DNA of 64,000 bases from an uncultured Paracoccaceae bacterium (GTDB taxonomy: Bacteria; Pseudomonadota; Alphaproteobacteria; Rhodobacterales; Rhodobacteraceae): the NCBI GenBank assembly GCA_947489325.1, contig CANLDA010000013.1, forward strand, positions 47,221-111,220, written 5' to 3'. Below, one piece after another: positions 44,587 to 53,995 of this stretch. The translations under genes were made by a program, and so were the position numbers. The number at the start of each line of letters is the position of its first letter. Within the stretch, counting starts at the first letter, position 1. Below the pieces are notes generated by a model that was not told where the DNA came from, did no database searches, and worked only from the letters and a program-made list of their open reading frames with translations.

Positions 44587-46653
44587 ATGAAATCTGGCCC
44601 TTATGATGTTTTGTTCGAACCTGTAAGGATCGGTCCTGTGACAGCGCCAAACCGGTTTTATCAAGTGCCGCATTGCACCGGCCAAGGCCATTTGCGACCG
44701 CGCGCTGACGCCTCGGGGCGCGCGATGAAGGCTGCTGGTGGTTGGGGTGTTGTTTGCAATCAGGAAACTGAAATTCACCCAACATCCGATCTGACGCCCT
44801 TTCCTGAAAGCCGCCTGTGGGATGAAAAGGATATTCCTGCACTCAGACTGATGACCGACGCGGTTCATGCACATGGATCGCTTGCTGGGATAGAATTGGC
44901 GCACAACGGGAATCACGCAGCCAACCTGCTAAGTCGCGCGCCTTCTTTTGCACCTTCGGATATGAGTATTGATGTGCTCTATCCCAAGCAGGCCCGTGCG
45001 ATGGACAAAACTGACATCAAAAATTTACGCCGCTGGCACCGTGATGCGGCAAGGCGCGCAAAGGAAGCGGGCTTTGATATCATTTATGTTTATGCTGGCC
45101 ACCGGATGACACTGCCGCAGCATTTCTTGTTGCCTGATATGAACGACCGGTCCGATGAATATGGTGGTTCACTGGAAAACCGCGTGCGCTTGATCCGCGA
45201 GCTGATTGAAGAAACCAAGGAAGAGGTCGGTGATAGGTGTGCTGTCGCGTTCCGCTTTGCGGTCGAGGAATTGATGGGCGCGGACGGAATGCAAGGGCAA
45301 GAGGAAGGCCGCGAGGTGGTCGAAATGCTGGCAGAGCTGCCTGACTTATGGGACGTCAATGTGTCTGACTGGTCCAACGATTCCGCGACGACCCGATTTA
45401 TGCCGAACGATGGATTTCAGATCGAACATATCAATTTCGTAAAGCAATTGACGACGAAGCCTGTTGTTGGCACAGGGCGCATCACTTCGCCCGATATGAT
45501 GGTAAGTTTGATCAACAAAGGCGTACTTGATTTGATCGGTGCCGCACGCCCGTCAATCGCTGATCCCTTCCTGCCCACCAAAATTCGGGAGGGGCGCATT
45601 GAAGAAATTCGTGAATGTATCGGCTGTAATATTTGTGTTTCCAGCGACAACCACGGAGTGCCAATCCGCTGCACCCAGAACCCGACCATGGGCGAAGAAT
45701 GGCGCAGAAACTGGCACCCCGAACAGATAGAACCAAAGGGCGAGGCCGAAGCCGCATTGGTTGTTGGCGCAGGGCCTGCGGGCCTTGAATGTGCGATGCA
45801 ATTGGCGCGACGGGGATACGCTGTGACAATCGCCGACGCGCGGGATGCAGCAGGCGGGCGGGCAAAGCGCGAGGCCGAATTGCACGGTCTTTCTGCGTGG
45901 AAACGGGTGTCGGATAATCGGCTTTATGATCTAAAACAACGCGGTAATGTGAACCTGTACCTTGAAAGCGAGCTTTCAGCGAAAGACGTCCTTGATCTGG
46001 AAATTCCCAATGTGTTTATCGCCACGGGGGCCAGATGGCGGAGCGATGGTGTGGGGCGATCATCCCGAACTGCACCAAAACGCGCTTCACTAATGCCGGT
46101 GTTCACACCTGACGACATCATGGATCAAACGGTTCTGCCGGGCGGGCCAATCGTGATTTATGACGATGATCAGATCTATATCGGTGGTGTTATCGCCCAG
46201 CACCTTGCAGCCGCCGGGCACGCGGTTCATTTCGTGACTCCAGCGGCCATTGTGTCGCCTTGGACGGAAATGACGTTGGAACAGGGCCGCATTCAGCGTG
46301 CCTTGATTGCCGCTGGGGTTACAATCCACACTGGTCGACGTCTGGTCGAGATAACGACAGATAGATGTCGCTTGGATTGCACCTATGGCGGCGCTGGAAA
46401 CGATGTTTTATGTGGCGCGGTTGTCTTGATCACTGAACGAACCCGCAAAACAGCGCTCTATGACGAATTGAAAAGGGAAGGCACGCTTTCACATCTTGAA
46501 TTGATAGGCGATGCCGCGTCACCTGGACTGATCGCCGACGCGGTCTTTGACGGGCACCGCGCGGCTCGCGGGTTTGAAGGTGACACAGAAGCGCAAGACG
46601 CGACCTATTTTCGCCGTGAACTGGTGTCCCTACACGACACAATAGGAGGTTGA
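44587..46653 (+). CDS. TMADH-family flavoprotein 1 (N-methyl amine demethylase-like)
   Basis: A 688-residue protein of the trimethylamine/dimethylamine dehydrogenase family. Start ATG at 44587 with GGAG 7 bases upstream. The N-terminal OYE-like barrel has NRFYQVPHCTGQG, where Cys carries the 6-S-cysteinyl FMN in TMADH; the 4Fe-4S ligands are CIGCNIC and CTQNP; a C-terminal ADP-binding domain begins ALVVGAGPAGLECAMQLARR. The aromatic bowl differs from TMADH: the NTEYC Tyr is absent (NQETEIHPTSD), a Trp is kept (DWSND) and the Trp after the cluster is Asp. Substrate is thus likely another tertiary amine. First gene of an operon with the Rieske gene. Confidence 0.85.
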   Translation: MKSGPYDVLFEPVRIGPVTAPNRFYQVPHCTGQGHLRPRADASGRAMKAAGGWGVVCNQETEIHPTSDLTPFPESRLWDEKDIPALRLMTDAVHAHGSLAGIELAHNGNHAANLLSRAPSFAPSDMSIDVLYPKQARAMDKTDIKNLRRWHRDAARRAKEAGFDIIYVYAGHRMTLPQHFLLPDMNDRSDEYGGSLENRVRLIRELIEETKEEVGDRCAVAFRFAVEELMGADGMQGQEEGREVVEMLAELPDLWDVNVSDWSNDSATTRFMPNDGFQIEHINFVKQLTTKPVVGTGRITSPDMMVSLINKGVLDLIGAARPSIADPFLPTKIREGRIEEIRECIGCNICVSSDNHGVPIRCTQNPTMGEEWRRNWHPEQIEPKGEAEAALVVGAGPAGLECAMQLARRGYAVTIADARDAAGGRAKREAELHGLSAWKRVSDNRLYDLKQRGNVNLYLESELSAKDVLDLEIPNVFIATGARWRSDGVGRSSRTAPKRASLMPVFTPDDIMDQTVLPGGPIVIYDDDQIYIGGVIAQHLAAAGHAVHFVTPAAIVSPWTEMTLEQGRIQRALIAAGVTIHTGRRLVEITTDRCRLDCTYGGAGNDVLCGAVVLITERTRKTALYDELKREGTLSHLELIGDAASPGLIADAVFDGHRAARGFEGDTEAQDATYFRRELVSLHDTIGG

Positions 46654-46656
46654 GGT

Positions 46657-47859
46657 ATGGCACAAACGAATTGGGATCACCTGTTGGAGAGCTACCGCGA
46701 TGGGTATGCACTTGACCGTGCGTATTACACGTCGCCCGACATTTATGAACGCGATCTACAACAATACTGGGGTCAACAATGGCTGTGGGCCGGGCACGTG
46801 TGCGAAATCCCCAATAATGGTGATTTCTTTCTGTTCGATTATGGTCGAGAGTCGATCATAATCGCGCGCGATAAGGACGGTGTTGTTGCAGCCTTTCTGA
46901 ATGTGTGCCGCCATCGTGGCAGCCGTGTCTGCGTTGAAAAATCCGGCAATCGCCGCGTGTTTTCCTGCCCCTATCACGCGTGGACCTATGAAATGAACGG
47001 GACCCTACGCCGTGCGCGGGAAATGGGCGAAGAGTTTGACCCTGCTGCGCACGGGCTGTTGCCTGTGCATCTGAGGATTTTCGAAGGTCTCATCTTTGTC
47101 TCCACTGCTGATGATCCACCTGACATTGATCGCGGGTTGCGCGCGCTGGAGCCGCTGGCAAAACCCTATGGATTGGCTGGTATGAAGGTCGCCAAAAAAG
47201 CCAGCTACCCGGTGCCCGCTAATTGGAAGCTGGCGATCGAGAATTATATGGAATGCTATCACTGCGGTCCTGCGCATCTTGAATATTCACGGTCCCATTC
47301 CTTGAAAGACCCCGACGCGGCGACGGCGGAGTTGAAGGAGAAAATGCACGGCCGTGCAGCTGATGCGGGCCTTACAACAGAAGATATGTCTTTGAATACC
47401 GACGATGGCATGGGGTTTTATTATCGCCGGTATCCCCTGTTTGATGGCTATAAGACGGGCAGCAAGTCGGGCGAACCACTTGCCCCGTTGCTGGGCGATT
47501 TGAAATCGTTTGATGGTGGCGCGACGGATCTACAGATTGGAATTTTGAACAACTTTTTACTGTACTCCGACCACGTCATCGCGTATCGATTTTTGCCTGC
47601 AGGCTTGCAAGACACGCATATTGAGGTGATCTGGTTCGTGCGCGATGATGCTGTCGAAGGTGCGGATTATGATTTGGCTGAACTGTCTTGGTTATGGCAT
47701 GTCACTTCTTTGGACGATGAGCGGATCATTCGTGTGAACCAAGAGGGTGTCAATTCCTACCATTTTGTACCCGGACCATTGTCCGAGATGGAATGGGGTA
47801 TTCGAGCGTTTTATGATAGTTATTTGGGCAGACCCAGCGAAGCAAATGGTGGCTTCTGA
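46657..47859 (+). CDS. Rieske oxygenase 1 of the amine cluster (GbcA-like)
   Basis: A 400-residue terminal oxygenase with Rieske ligands NVCRHRGSRVCVE and SCPYHAWTYEMNG and iron site IENYMECYHCGPAHLEY, with Glu in the bridging position as in glycine-betaine and carnitine monooxygenases. Start ATG follows AGGAGG 10 bases upstream, 3 bp after the flavoprotein stop, so the two are cotranscribed. It would remove a methyl group from a quaternary amine, giving the tertiary amine for the flavoprotein. No ferredoxin reductase gene is adjacent. Confidence 0.88.
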   Translation: MAQTNWDHLLESYRDGYALDRAYYTSPDIYERDLQQYWGQQWLWAGHVCEIPNNGDFFLFDYGRESIIIARDKDGVVAAFLNVCRHRGSRVCVEKSGNRRVFSCPYHAWTYEMNGTLRRAREMGEEFDPAAHGLLPVHLRIFEGLIFVSTADDPPDIDRGLRALEPLAKPYGLAGMKVAKKASYPVPANWKLAIENYMECYHCGPAHLEYSRSHSLKDPDAATAELKEKMHGRAADAGLTTEDMSLNTDDGMGFYYRRYPLFDGYKTGSKSGEPLAPLLGDLKSFDGGATDLQIGILNNFLLYSDHVIAYRFLPAGLQDTHIEVIWFVRDDAVEGADYDLAELSWLWHVTSLDDERIIRVNQEGVNSYHFVPGPLSEMEWGIRAFYDSYLGRPSEANGGF

Positions 47860-47914
47860 TAAAGGGCATTTCGGCACGCTCTCCAACATTGGAAGAGGTC
47901 GCCGCACCCAAAGC

Positions 47915-48541
47915 CTAGGCTAGGTCAAAGTCTGGGATAAGACGTTCCACCAGCATCAAGACCTCTTGGAAGGCACCTTCGCGCGTGTAGATGTCAGCGT
48001 TAACATGCAAACGTAGCCAGAACCCGTCGATCATCGTGTCGATCCATTCTGCAATGCGGGCGGTTTCTTCGCTTGAAGCCGACTGCATAAGGTCGCGACA
48101 AACAGCAGCCATCGCATCAGAGCGCCGGTTGTCAAATTCATTGGTCACACTCGCGAATTCGGACGTGAAATTCTGTTCGCCCCAAAATGCATACCAAATA
48201 GCAAGGGATTCTTTAGTGCAGACTTCGGGTGCAAAATCCGCATCAATGAGCGCCTTCAATTGATCAGCGGGATTATCGCTATTGGCATTGATTGCAGCAG
48301 ACCAATGGTTTTCATATTCTTGGTATTTCGCACGTAAGGCTTCGGTCAATAATCCCGTTTTGGTCTTGAAATAGAAAACTGCGACCCCCTGAGAGAGGCC
48401 CGCTTCTGTGGCGACGGTGGCAAGCGTCGTCTTGGCAAGACCGTTGGCCGCGATAGATCGCAGTGTGGCGTCAAGCAATTGCTGCCGACGCTTATCGGCG
48501 TTTTGCTTGCGTTCTTTTCTTGGCTTGCTTTCAGGGGTCAC
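47915..48541 (-). CDS. TetR-family regulator 2
   Basis: A 208-residue repressor: HTH region LATVATEAGLSQGVAVFYFK at about 43-62 after the basic N-terminus, and a BetI-like C-terminal domain. It is divergent from the aminotransferase gene; the 145-bp gap holds TTTGAGCGCTCAAA 69 bp upstream of its own start. The same palindrome occurs upstream of two more genes of this cluster, so this protein is the best candidate for their common repressor. Confidence 0.85.
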   Translation of the reverse strand: MTPESKPRKERKQNADKRRQQLLDATLRSIAANGLAKTTLATVATEAGLSQGVAVFYFKTKTGLLTEALRAKYQEYENHWSAAINANSDNPADQLKALIDADFAPEVCTKESLAIWYAFWGEQNFTSEFASVTNEFDNRRSDAMAAVCRDLMQSASSEETARIAEWIDTMIDGFWLRLHVNADIYTREGAFQEVLMLVERLIPDFDLA

Positions 48542-48609
48542 GGCGCGGCCTTTTTCGTTTTTATTTTGTGTTTTTCACACTTTGATTGGTCTGTCAGTAG
48601 ATTTTTTTA

Positions 48610-48623
48610 TTTGAGCGCTCAAA
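48610..48623. promoter_or_regulatory. Palindrome TTTGAGCGCTCAAA, putative TetR-2 operator (site 1)
   Basis: Perfect 14-bp palindrome in the gap between TetR-2 and the aminotransferase gene, 64 bp before the latter's start. It shares the 12-bp TTGAGCGCTCAA core with 53725 and, with one mismatch, 52145. Confidence 0.7.
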
Positions 48624-48686
48624 AAACTTTACGCGCCCCTTAAAACATGTACGCTTTCGCTAACCTCCTGTACCAAAAGGGCAGAC

Positions 48687-50085
48687 ATGAAGCTAACAAA
48701 ATCCGGCACGAATGAACCCGCGATCGACGACATCGTTGCATGGGATCGCAAACACCAGTTGCACCCTTGGGCACCGATGGATGCCTGGCGTGGGTATGAC
48801 AATATGGTGGTCAATACTGCCAAGGGTATTCACCTTTGGGATGCCACGGGCAAGCGCTTTATCGACGGCCCCGGAGGCATGTGGTGCGTTCAAATCGGTT
48901 ACGGTCGCCAAGAGATGGCAGATGCGATTGCAGCGCAGGTTATGCAATTGCCCTATGCCTCGCCATGGACGACGGCTACAGAACCCTCAGCGATTTTGGC
49001 CAAGAAAATTGCAGACATGGCACCCGGTGACTTGAACAACGTCTTCTTCACGACGGGGGGATCAACCGCTGTTGATACCGCCTTGCGCACGGTTCATTTT
49101 TTCAACAATCGTCTGGGACGACAGAACAAGAAAATCATCATTGCGCGGGAAAAAGGATACCATGGGTCCACCTATCTGGCGTCAACGGTCACGGGTAAGG
49201 AGCGTGACAAAAACCGCTTTGATGTGGAAACGCGGCTGGTGCGTTTCTTGCCGGATGTGAACCCATACGTGCGCCCCGCCGGTATGACAGAGACTGCATG
49301 GTGCGACGAAAAAGTGGCAGATCTAGAGCGGATGATCGAAAGTGTAGGGGCCGAAAACATTGGTGGCTTCATCGCCGAGCCGATCTTGTGTTCCGGTGGT
49401 GTGATTATTCCACCCGCGGGCTATCACAAGCGGACATTCGATATCTGTCGCAAGCATGACATCTTGTATATCTCGGACGAGGTTGTGACTGCGTTCGGGC
49501 GGATAGGCCATTGGTTCGCCTCCGAAGCTGAATTTGGCATCGTGCCGGACATGATTACCTGCGCGAAAGGATTGACATCAGGCTATTTGCCGCTGGGGGC
49601 CTGCATCATTTCGGACCGCGTGATGGACCGGATGACGGGGCCGGATGACGGGGCCGGATCAAGATATGTTATTTTCGAATGGCTACACATATTCCGCCCA
49701 CCCTGTGAGCTGTGCCGCGGCGCTTAAGAACATCGAGATTTTCGAAGACGACAAGATCCTTGAGCATGTAAAACAGGTTTCTCCACATTTTCAAAAACGG
49801 CTTCAAGCCTTGCGGAAATTCCCGATTGTGGGCGACGTGCGGGGCAGGGGCTTGCTGGGATGTATCGAAGGACGCCCCGAAACAGACGGTACCAATCTGG
49901 TGGAGCAACGAAAATTGGGCACGCTGTTGGATGAGGTCTGCGAAGAGATGGGTCTGCTTGTGCGTCCTTTGATCAACATGGCTGTTTTCTCGCCCCCATT
50001 GATCATCACGCATTCCGAAATAGACGAGATGTTCGACATCCTAGAGAATGCGTTGGAACGTGTCACCGTGATGATGGAGGACTAG
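48687..50085 (+). pseudogene. Class III aminotransferase broken by a 13-bp tandem duplication
   Basis: The first frame (48687-49727) carries the PLP domain with FTTGGSTAVDTALRTVHFF, ISDEVVTAFGR and catalytic Lys in MITCAKGLTSGYLPLGA; the C-terminal part continues in another frame (to 50085, SNGYTYSAHPVSCAAALKNI). The break is at 49631-49656, where GATGACGGGGCCG is present twice in tandem. Removing one copy restores a 461-residue protein reading MTGPDQDMLFSNGYTYSAHP across the join. As it stands, translation ends at 49727 after 346 codons. The family transfers amino groups from omega-amino acids or amines. Sequencing error is possible but less likely than a true duplication. Confidence 0.85.
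49628..49659 (+). repeat. 13-bp tandem duplication GATGACGGGGCCG
   Basis: Two adjacent exact copies (49631-49643, 49644-49656) with period-13 identity extending from 49628 to 49659. The inferred ancestral sequence has CCGGAT on both sides of GACGGGG, so slippage or recombination between the 6-bp CCGGAT repeats explains the extra 13 bp. Confidence 0.9.
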
Positions 50086-50088
50086 CGA

Positions 50089-52113
50089 TTATTGGCGAGC
50101 GGGGTGTTCGCGCCGCGTATGGGTGATGGTCGAATCTGTACCATGCAGCATCTCCATCGCTGCGCGGTGTCCGCTGTAAACGGCGGCAGCTATGGTTGAT
50201 GCCGCGTCCACATCACCAATCCGGCGCAGGGATTTGAAGCCTGTGTCCGCTAGCGCTTGATACAGATCAGAATTAGGTGCACGCCGGGTCAGCGGAATGA
50301 TGGCATCGCAGGCGAATTGCGCCTCGTCACCAGTATCAACACACGCATGGATCGCGGTATCGCGTGCGTCGATCAGGATGCGATTGGTGAAAACTTGAAC
50401 ACCAGCCCTGCGCAGCGCCACGTTCGATTGATGTTGCTCCTCCGTCATCTTGCCCCATGCACAGGCGCGGCCTGCGGGCGTCATCAAGGACACCGTGTAG
50501 CCTTTTGACTGCAACGTCAGGGCCATAACAGAGCCCAGATAATAATGGTCGTCGTCATAGACCAGAACGTGTTTTCCGGCTGGCAACACCCCACAAAGCA
50601 CGTCTTCGGCGGAATGCAGGATCGGAGCAGCGGCATTAGAAAATCCGCGATTAGAATGGCGCCCAACGCCGTCGGTCGTCCAGTGTGCACCCGTCGCAAT
50701 CAACACGTGATCAGGGCCAAGTTCAGTGATGTCGTCGGCGGTCATCTGGCTTTCTCGATAGACCTCTACAGTGTGCAGTTTGTTGATTTGGCCAACCCGC
50801 CAATCACGCACTCGTGTCCATTCGGAAAGTCCCAAAAGTTTCGCCTCGCGCGTTACCCGCCCCCCAAGATCACGGGTCGCTTCGGTCAAGGTCACGCGGT
50901 GCCCCATTTCGCCCAAGGCACGCGCAGCTTCCAGGCCCGCGGGGCCAGCACCCACCACCAGTGTGTGTTCGGGTTTGGGCGCTTTCTTGATTTTGTCAGG
51001 GTGCCAGCCCAGCCGCCATTCTTCGCCCATTGTGGGGTTTTGCGTGCAACGAATTGGCACTCCGGCGGAATCGTGTGCATAGCAAATATTGCACCCGATA
51101 CATTCGCGAATATCGTCGCTGCGGCCGGTCCGGATCTTTTCGGGTAGAAACGGATCGGCAATGGACGGACGTGCCGCACCGATCATGTCTTGTCCGCCGG
51201 ACTTGATGGCCGCGACCATTGTATCGGGTGACGTAAAGCGGCCAACAGCGACGACCGGTTTCGTGGTCAATCCCTTGGCTTTTGCTATTTCCGGTAGGAA
51301 CGATGCCTCTTTTACAAAGCGCGAGGACCCCATTTCCACGCCATAGTCCGGTACCACCAAATCCCACAGATCAGGATCTTCGGCCATCATCGCGAAGGCG
51401 TCATAGCTTTCTGCGTCGTCCAAACCAACGCTGAATCGCACCGCGACCGCAGCTTTGCCTGCGACGACTTCTTTTGTCTCTTCGATCAGCTCGCGCACAA
51501 GGCGCAGGCGATTTCGAAGCGAGCCACCATATTCGTCAGACCGTGTGTTCGTTTCGCGATTAAGGAATTCGGACAGCAAATACCCGTGGGTGGCATAGAC
51601 ATAGACAATGTCAAAATCGGCCTCTAATGCACGTTTCGCTGCGTCCCTATGCCACTTGCGTAGGTTGCGAATGTCTTCTTTGTCAATCGCGCGGCCTTGG
51701 CCTGGGTGCAGTGCGCTATAGTCGGTTTGCGGGCGATTGCGCATACCCATTTGCGGCAACCGTGTGCCCAAATTTGCAACCATGCCACCGCCCAACCACA
51801 GCTCTACACCAGCCAGCGCTCCGTGGGCGTGAACCGCATCTGTCATCATCCGGTGTGACGCGATATCGTCGTCATCCCAAAGTGCCGCAAACGGAAACGC
51901 GTCGTTGTCGGATGTCGGATGAACAGAGCAATATTCAGTATTCACCACGCCCCAACCGCCTTCGGCTTTCACACCGCGCATCGCGGCCAGCGCATTCGGT
52001 CGGCGCCACCCCATGCCCGTGCAATGGGGCACTTGGTAGAATCGGTTCTTTGCGGTCACAGGCCCAAGTTTGATGGGTTCGAACAATATCTTGTGCTGTG
52101 GATCGCACGTCAT
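50089..52113 (-). CDS. TMADH-family flavoprotein 2 (N-methyl amine demethylase-like)
   Basis: A 674-residue relative of trimethylamine dehydrogenase, closer to it than flavoprotein 1: ILFEPIKLGPVTAKNRFYQV with PHC for covalent FMN, NTEYCSVHPTSD keeping the bowl Tyr, CIGCNIC and CTQNPTMGEEW for the 4Fe-4S cluster, then TLVVGAGPAGLEAARALGEM. The Trp after the cluster is replaced (CYAHDSAGVP). Known relatives include N-methylproline demethylases of stachydrine breakdown. Start is ATG at 52113 (GGGGAAA upstream); a GTG at 52131 is possible. It faces the aminotransferase gene tail to tail and has its own TTGAGCGCTTAA-like site upstream. Confidence 0.87.
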   Translation of the reverse strand: MTCDPQHKILFEPIKLGPVTAKNRFYQVPHCTGMGWRRPNALAAMRGVKAEGGWGVVNTEYCSVHPTSDNDAFPFAALWDDDDIASHRMMTDAVHAHGALAGVELWLGGGMVANLGTRLPQMGMRNRPQTDYSALHPGQGRAIDKEDIRNLRKWHRDAAKRALEADFDIVYVYATHGYLLSEFLNRETNTRSDEYGGSLRNRLRLVRELIEETKEVVAGKAAVAVRFSVGLDDAESYDAFAMMAEDPDLWDLVVPDYGVEMGSSRFVKEASFLPEIAKAKGLTTKPVVAVGRFTSPDTMVAAIKSGGQDMIGAARPSIADPFLPEKIRTGRSDDIRECIGCNICYAHDSAGVPIRCTQNPTMGEEWRLGWHPDKIKKAPKPEHTLVVGAGPAGLEAARALGEMGHRVTLTEATRDLGGRVTREAKLLGLSEWTRVRDWRVGQINKLHTVEVYRESQMTADDITELGPDHVLIATGAHWTTDGVGRHSNRGFSNAAAPILHSAEDVLCGVLPAGKHVLVYDDDHYYLGSVMALTLQSKGYTVSLMTPAGRACAWGKMTEEQHQSNVALRRAGVQVFTNRILIDARDTAIHACVDTGDEAQFACDAIIPLTRRAPNSDLYQALADTGFKSLRRIGDVDAASTIAAAVYSGHRAAMEMLHGTDSTITHTRREHPARQ

Positions 52114-52144
52114 TTTTTTCCCCGTCGCCACAAATCTTAATTAT

Positions 52145-52160
52145 ATTTGAGCGCTTAAAT
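52145..52160. promoter_or_regulatory. ATTTGAGCGCTTAAAT, putative TetR-2 operator (site 2)
   Basis: 16-bp palindrome with one mismatched pair, 32 bp upstream of flavoprotein 2. Same core as the sites at 48610 and 53725. Confidence 0.6.
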
Positions 52161-52480
52161 AAAACTTATGTCAAGGCAGATTCGATCATAGATGACACTG
52201 CAAGGGCCGCACCAAGGAGCGCACTAGTGGCCTTTCCAAACTGGATTTGGTTCATGTTTGCAATCACCAAGCCATCAGTGCCCCCCACAAGACGTGCGTG
52301 ATGAAGCCCCCTTCTGTGGGGGTCGGCATAGCTATTCATCGTCAGCGTCTTGTCGATATCAAGATAGCTCTAGGTTCAGAAACTGAACGCCACGACCATC
52401 GCCGATGCGGCGGTCAGCATGGCCTAGGCATAAAGCAGCGTTGGGCTGATCAGCGCTAATTCCAACTTTGCCTTCTTTGC
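52161..52480. other. Gap with possible gene remnants
   Basis: No intact gene. On the minus strand a 29-codon frame (52166-52255, MNQIQFGKATSALLGAALAV) and a fragment near 52440-52380 (MLTAASAMVVAF) are hydrophobic but separated by stops. They may be remains of a decayed membrane protein or anchor; a plus-strand frame at 52098-52301 is not convincing either. Confidence 0.3.
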
Positions 52481-53680
52481 TTATGGTTCATGACCCTGTG
52501 CTGCCAAAAGCGCTGTGTTGGTTTTTGCAAGTTCACCAGCGGGGGGTTCGGAGCCAGACAGCACTGGAAACAGTTTGCGCAAGGCGTCGTGGTACGTTTT
52601 CACGCCATATTCAAGGTCAGACAAGATGATCCCGTCGTAGCCGCTTGAAAATGCGGCTTCCCATGTCCATTCGATCAATTGCTCGTCTTCTTTGCTCGTC
52701 GCGCGATCTATCCGCATGCTCAGATACCGCGCCAATCGCATGCGGCGGTCTTCCTCTGGATAGCGATAGGTTGCACCGCGCTGAATGGTTTTGCCATTTT
52801 CAACTGGAAACTCCGCATAAACGATGACGCTGTCAGGGTAAAAACCAAAGACCAGATTGGGGAAAATTCCCAGATACAACCACGCCGCTTTATGCGTATC
52901 ATCCAACCTTTCCGGCGCCTCCAGTATCTTGCGATAATTGTGCACGCTCCATAGCCGATGAGTGCCATCACGAAACCCGCCAAACGACCGTGTGGTGCCG
53001 GCCACGAATGGCTCGTCATAATAATTGGGGCCAAACAAATCGTGCAATCCGGGATGAGCGAGCGGGACATGATACCCCTCGTTATCCACATCGCGGACGC
53101 ATTTCCAATTGGCTTTGATGTTCTCGGACCACGCGCTGCCCTCAACGGGTATCAAAGTTTCTAAACGATATTGCGCAAGTTCGGGCATGTAACGCGCCAT
53201 GATTTCGGCCACCGCACCTTGAGGGCCAGCCTTGAAACGCACAAACACAAACCCTTGCCAAATTTCCATATCTAATGGTTTTAACCCGAACTCTACTGGA
53301 TCAAGATCAGGAAGCGTCTTGGGCTGTGCCGGGCCACGCAGCGTGCCGTCTAGATTATACACCCAGCCATGAAACGGGCAGATGATCGCTGACTTACATG
53401 TGCCTTTGTCATCAGCAACAACACGCGAGCCGCGGTGACGGCATAGATTATGAAAGGCTCGCACAACGTTATCTTTACCACGCACGACCAGCGCACGTTC
53501 GCCCACAATATCTGCAGTGATATAATCACCTACCTCTGCGACATCGTTCACATGACAGATCATTTGCCAATGAGCACGAAACAGTTGTTCTTTTTCAACA
53601 TCCAGAAGCTCGGGGTTAAAGAAGCTCCAAGCGGGCAGCCCACTTCGATCCCAGTCTGAAGGCGTCGCTATGTCAGTCAA
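52481..53680 (-). CDS. Rieske oxygenase 2 of the amine cluster (stachydrine demethylase-like)
   Basis: A 399-residue terminal oxygenase: Rieske ligands HNLCRHRGSRVV and ICPFHGWVYNLDG, iron site VRDVDNEGYHVPLAHPG with Asp as bridging residue, unlike the Glu of the other two betaine-type enzymes here. Overall layout resembles Stc2-type proline-betaine demethylases. It likely removes one N-methyl group from a quaternary amine. Its promoter carries the TTGAGCGCTCAA palindrome, tying it to flavoprotein 2 and the aminotransferase. No reductase is encoded nearby. Confidence 0.87.
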   Translation of the reverse strand: MTDIATPSDWDRSGLPAWSFFNPELLDVEKEQLFRAHWQMICHVNDVAEVGDYITADIVGERALVVRGKDNVVRAFHNLCRHRGSRVVADDKGTCKSAIICPFHGWVYNLDGTLRGPAQPKTLPDLDPVEFGLKPLDMEIWQGFVFVRFKAGPQGAVAEIMARYMPELAQYRLETLIPVEGSAWSENIKANWKCVRDVDNEGYHVPLAHPGLHDLFGPNYYDEPFVAGTTRSFGGFRDGTHRLWSVHNYRKILEAPERLDDTHKAAWLYLGIFPNLVFGFYPDSVIVYAEFPVENGKTIQRGATYRYPEEDRRMRLARYLSMRIDRATSKEDEQLIEWTWEAAFSSGYDGIILSDLEYGVKTYHDALRKLFPVLSGSEPPAGELAKTNTALLAAQGHEP

Positions 53681-53995
53681 ATCTCTTCCCCTCGTAATTC
53701 TCTAATACATCTATAATAATTTAATTGAGCGCTCAAATAAAAAATTGCAACAAGGGCACACGAGGTGAAAGTGGCCCGGTCGCTTGGGGGGATTTTATTG
53801 TATGGCAGGCTAGCTCCCCCTCAGCGCAGGTGGTGAGACCCCTGTTTTGCAAGGCGGGTGTCAATTCTACTGGTGTCAAAACAACCGCAGCATCTTCTAA
53901 CACTGAAGGAATCCTGACTGTCATAATTCAAACGACAACAAGGCCCCACAGGAGCCATTTGATGGGCCGGGGGGATTGTCCAGATCGTGCTACAT
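53681..53995. other. Upstream region of Rieske gene 2
   Basis: A 315-bp gap. Apart from the TTGAGCGCTCAA palindrome at 53725-53736 and an AT-rich stretch around 53700-53750 that should hold the promoter, I see nothing in it. Confidence 0.4.
53725..53736. promoter_or_regulatory. TTGAGCGCTCAA, putative TetR-2 operator (site 3)
   Basis: Perfect 12-bp palindrome 45 bp before the start of Rieske oxygenase 2, identical to the core of site 1 at 48610. Confidence 0.7.
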
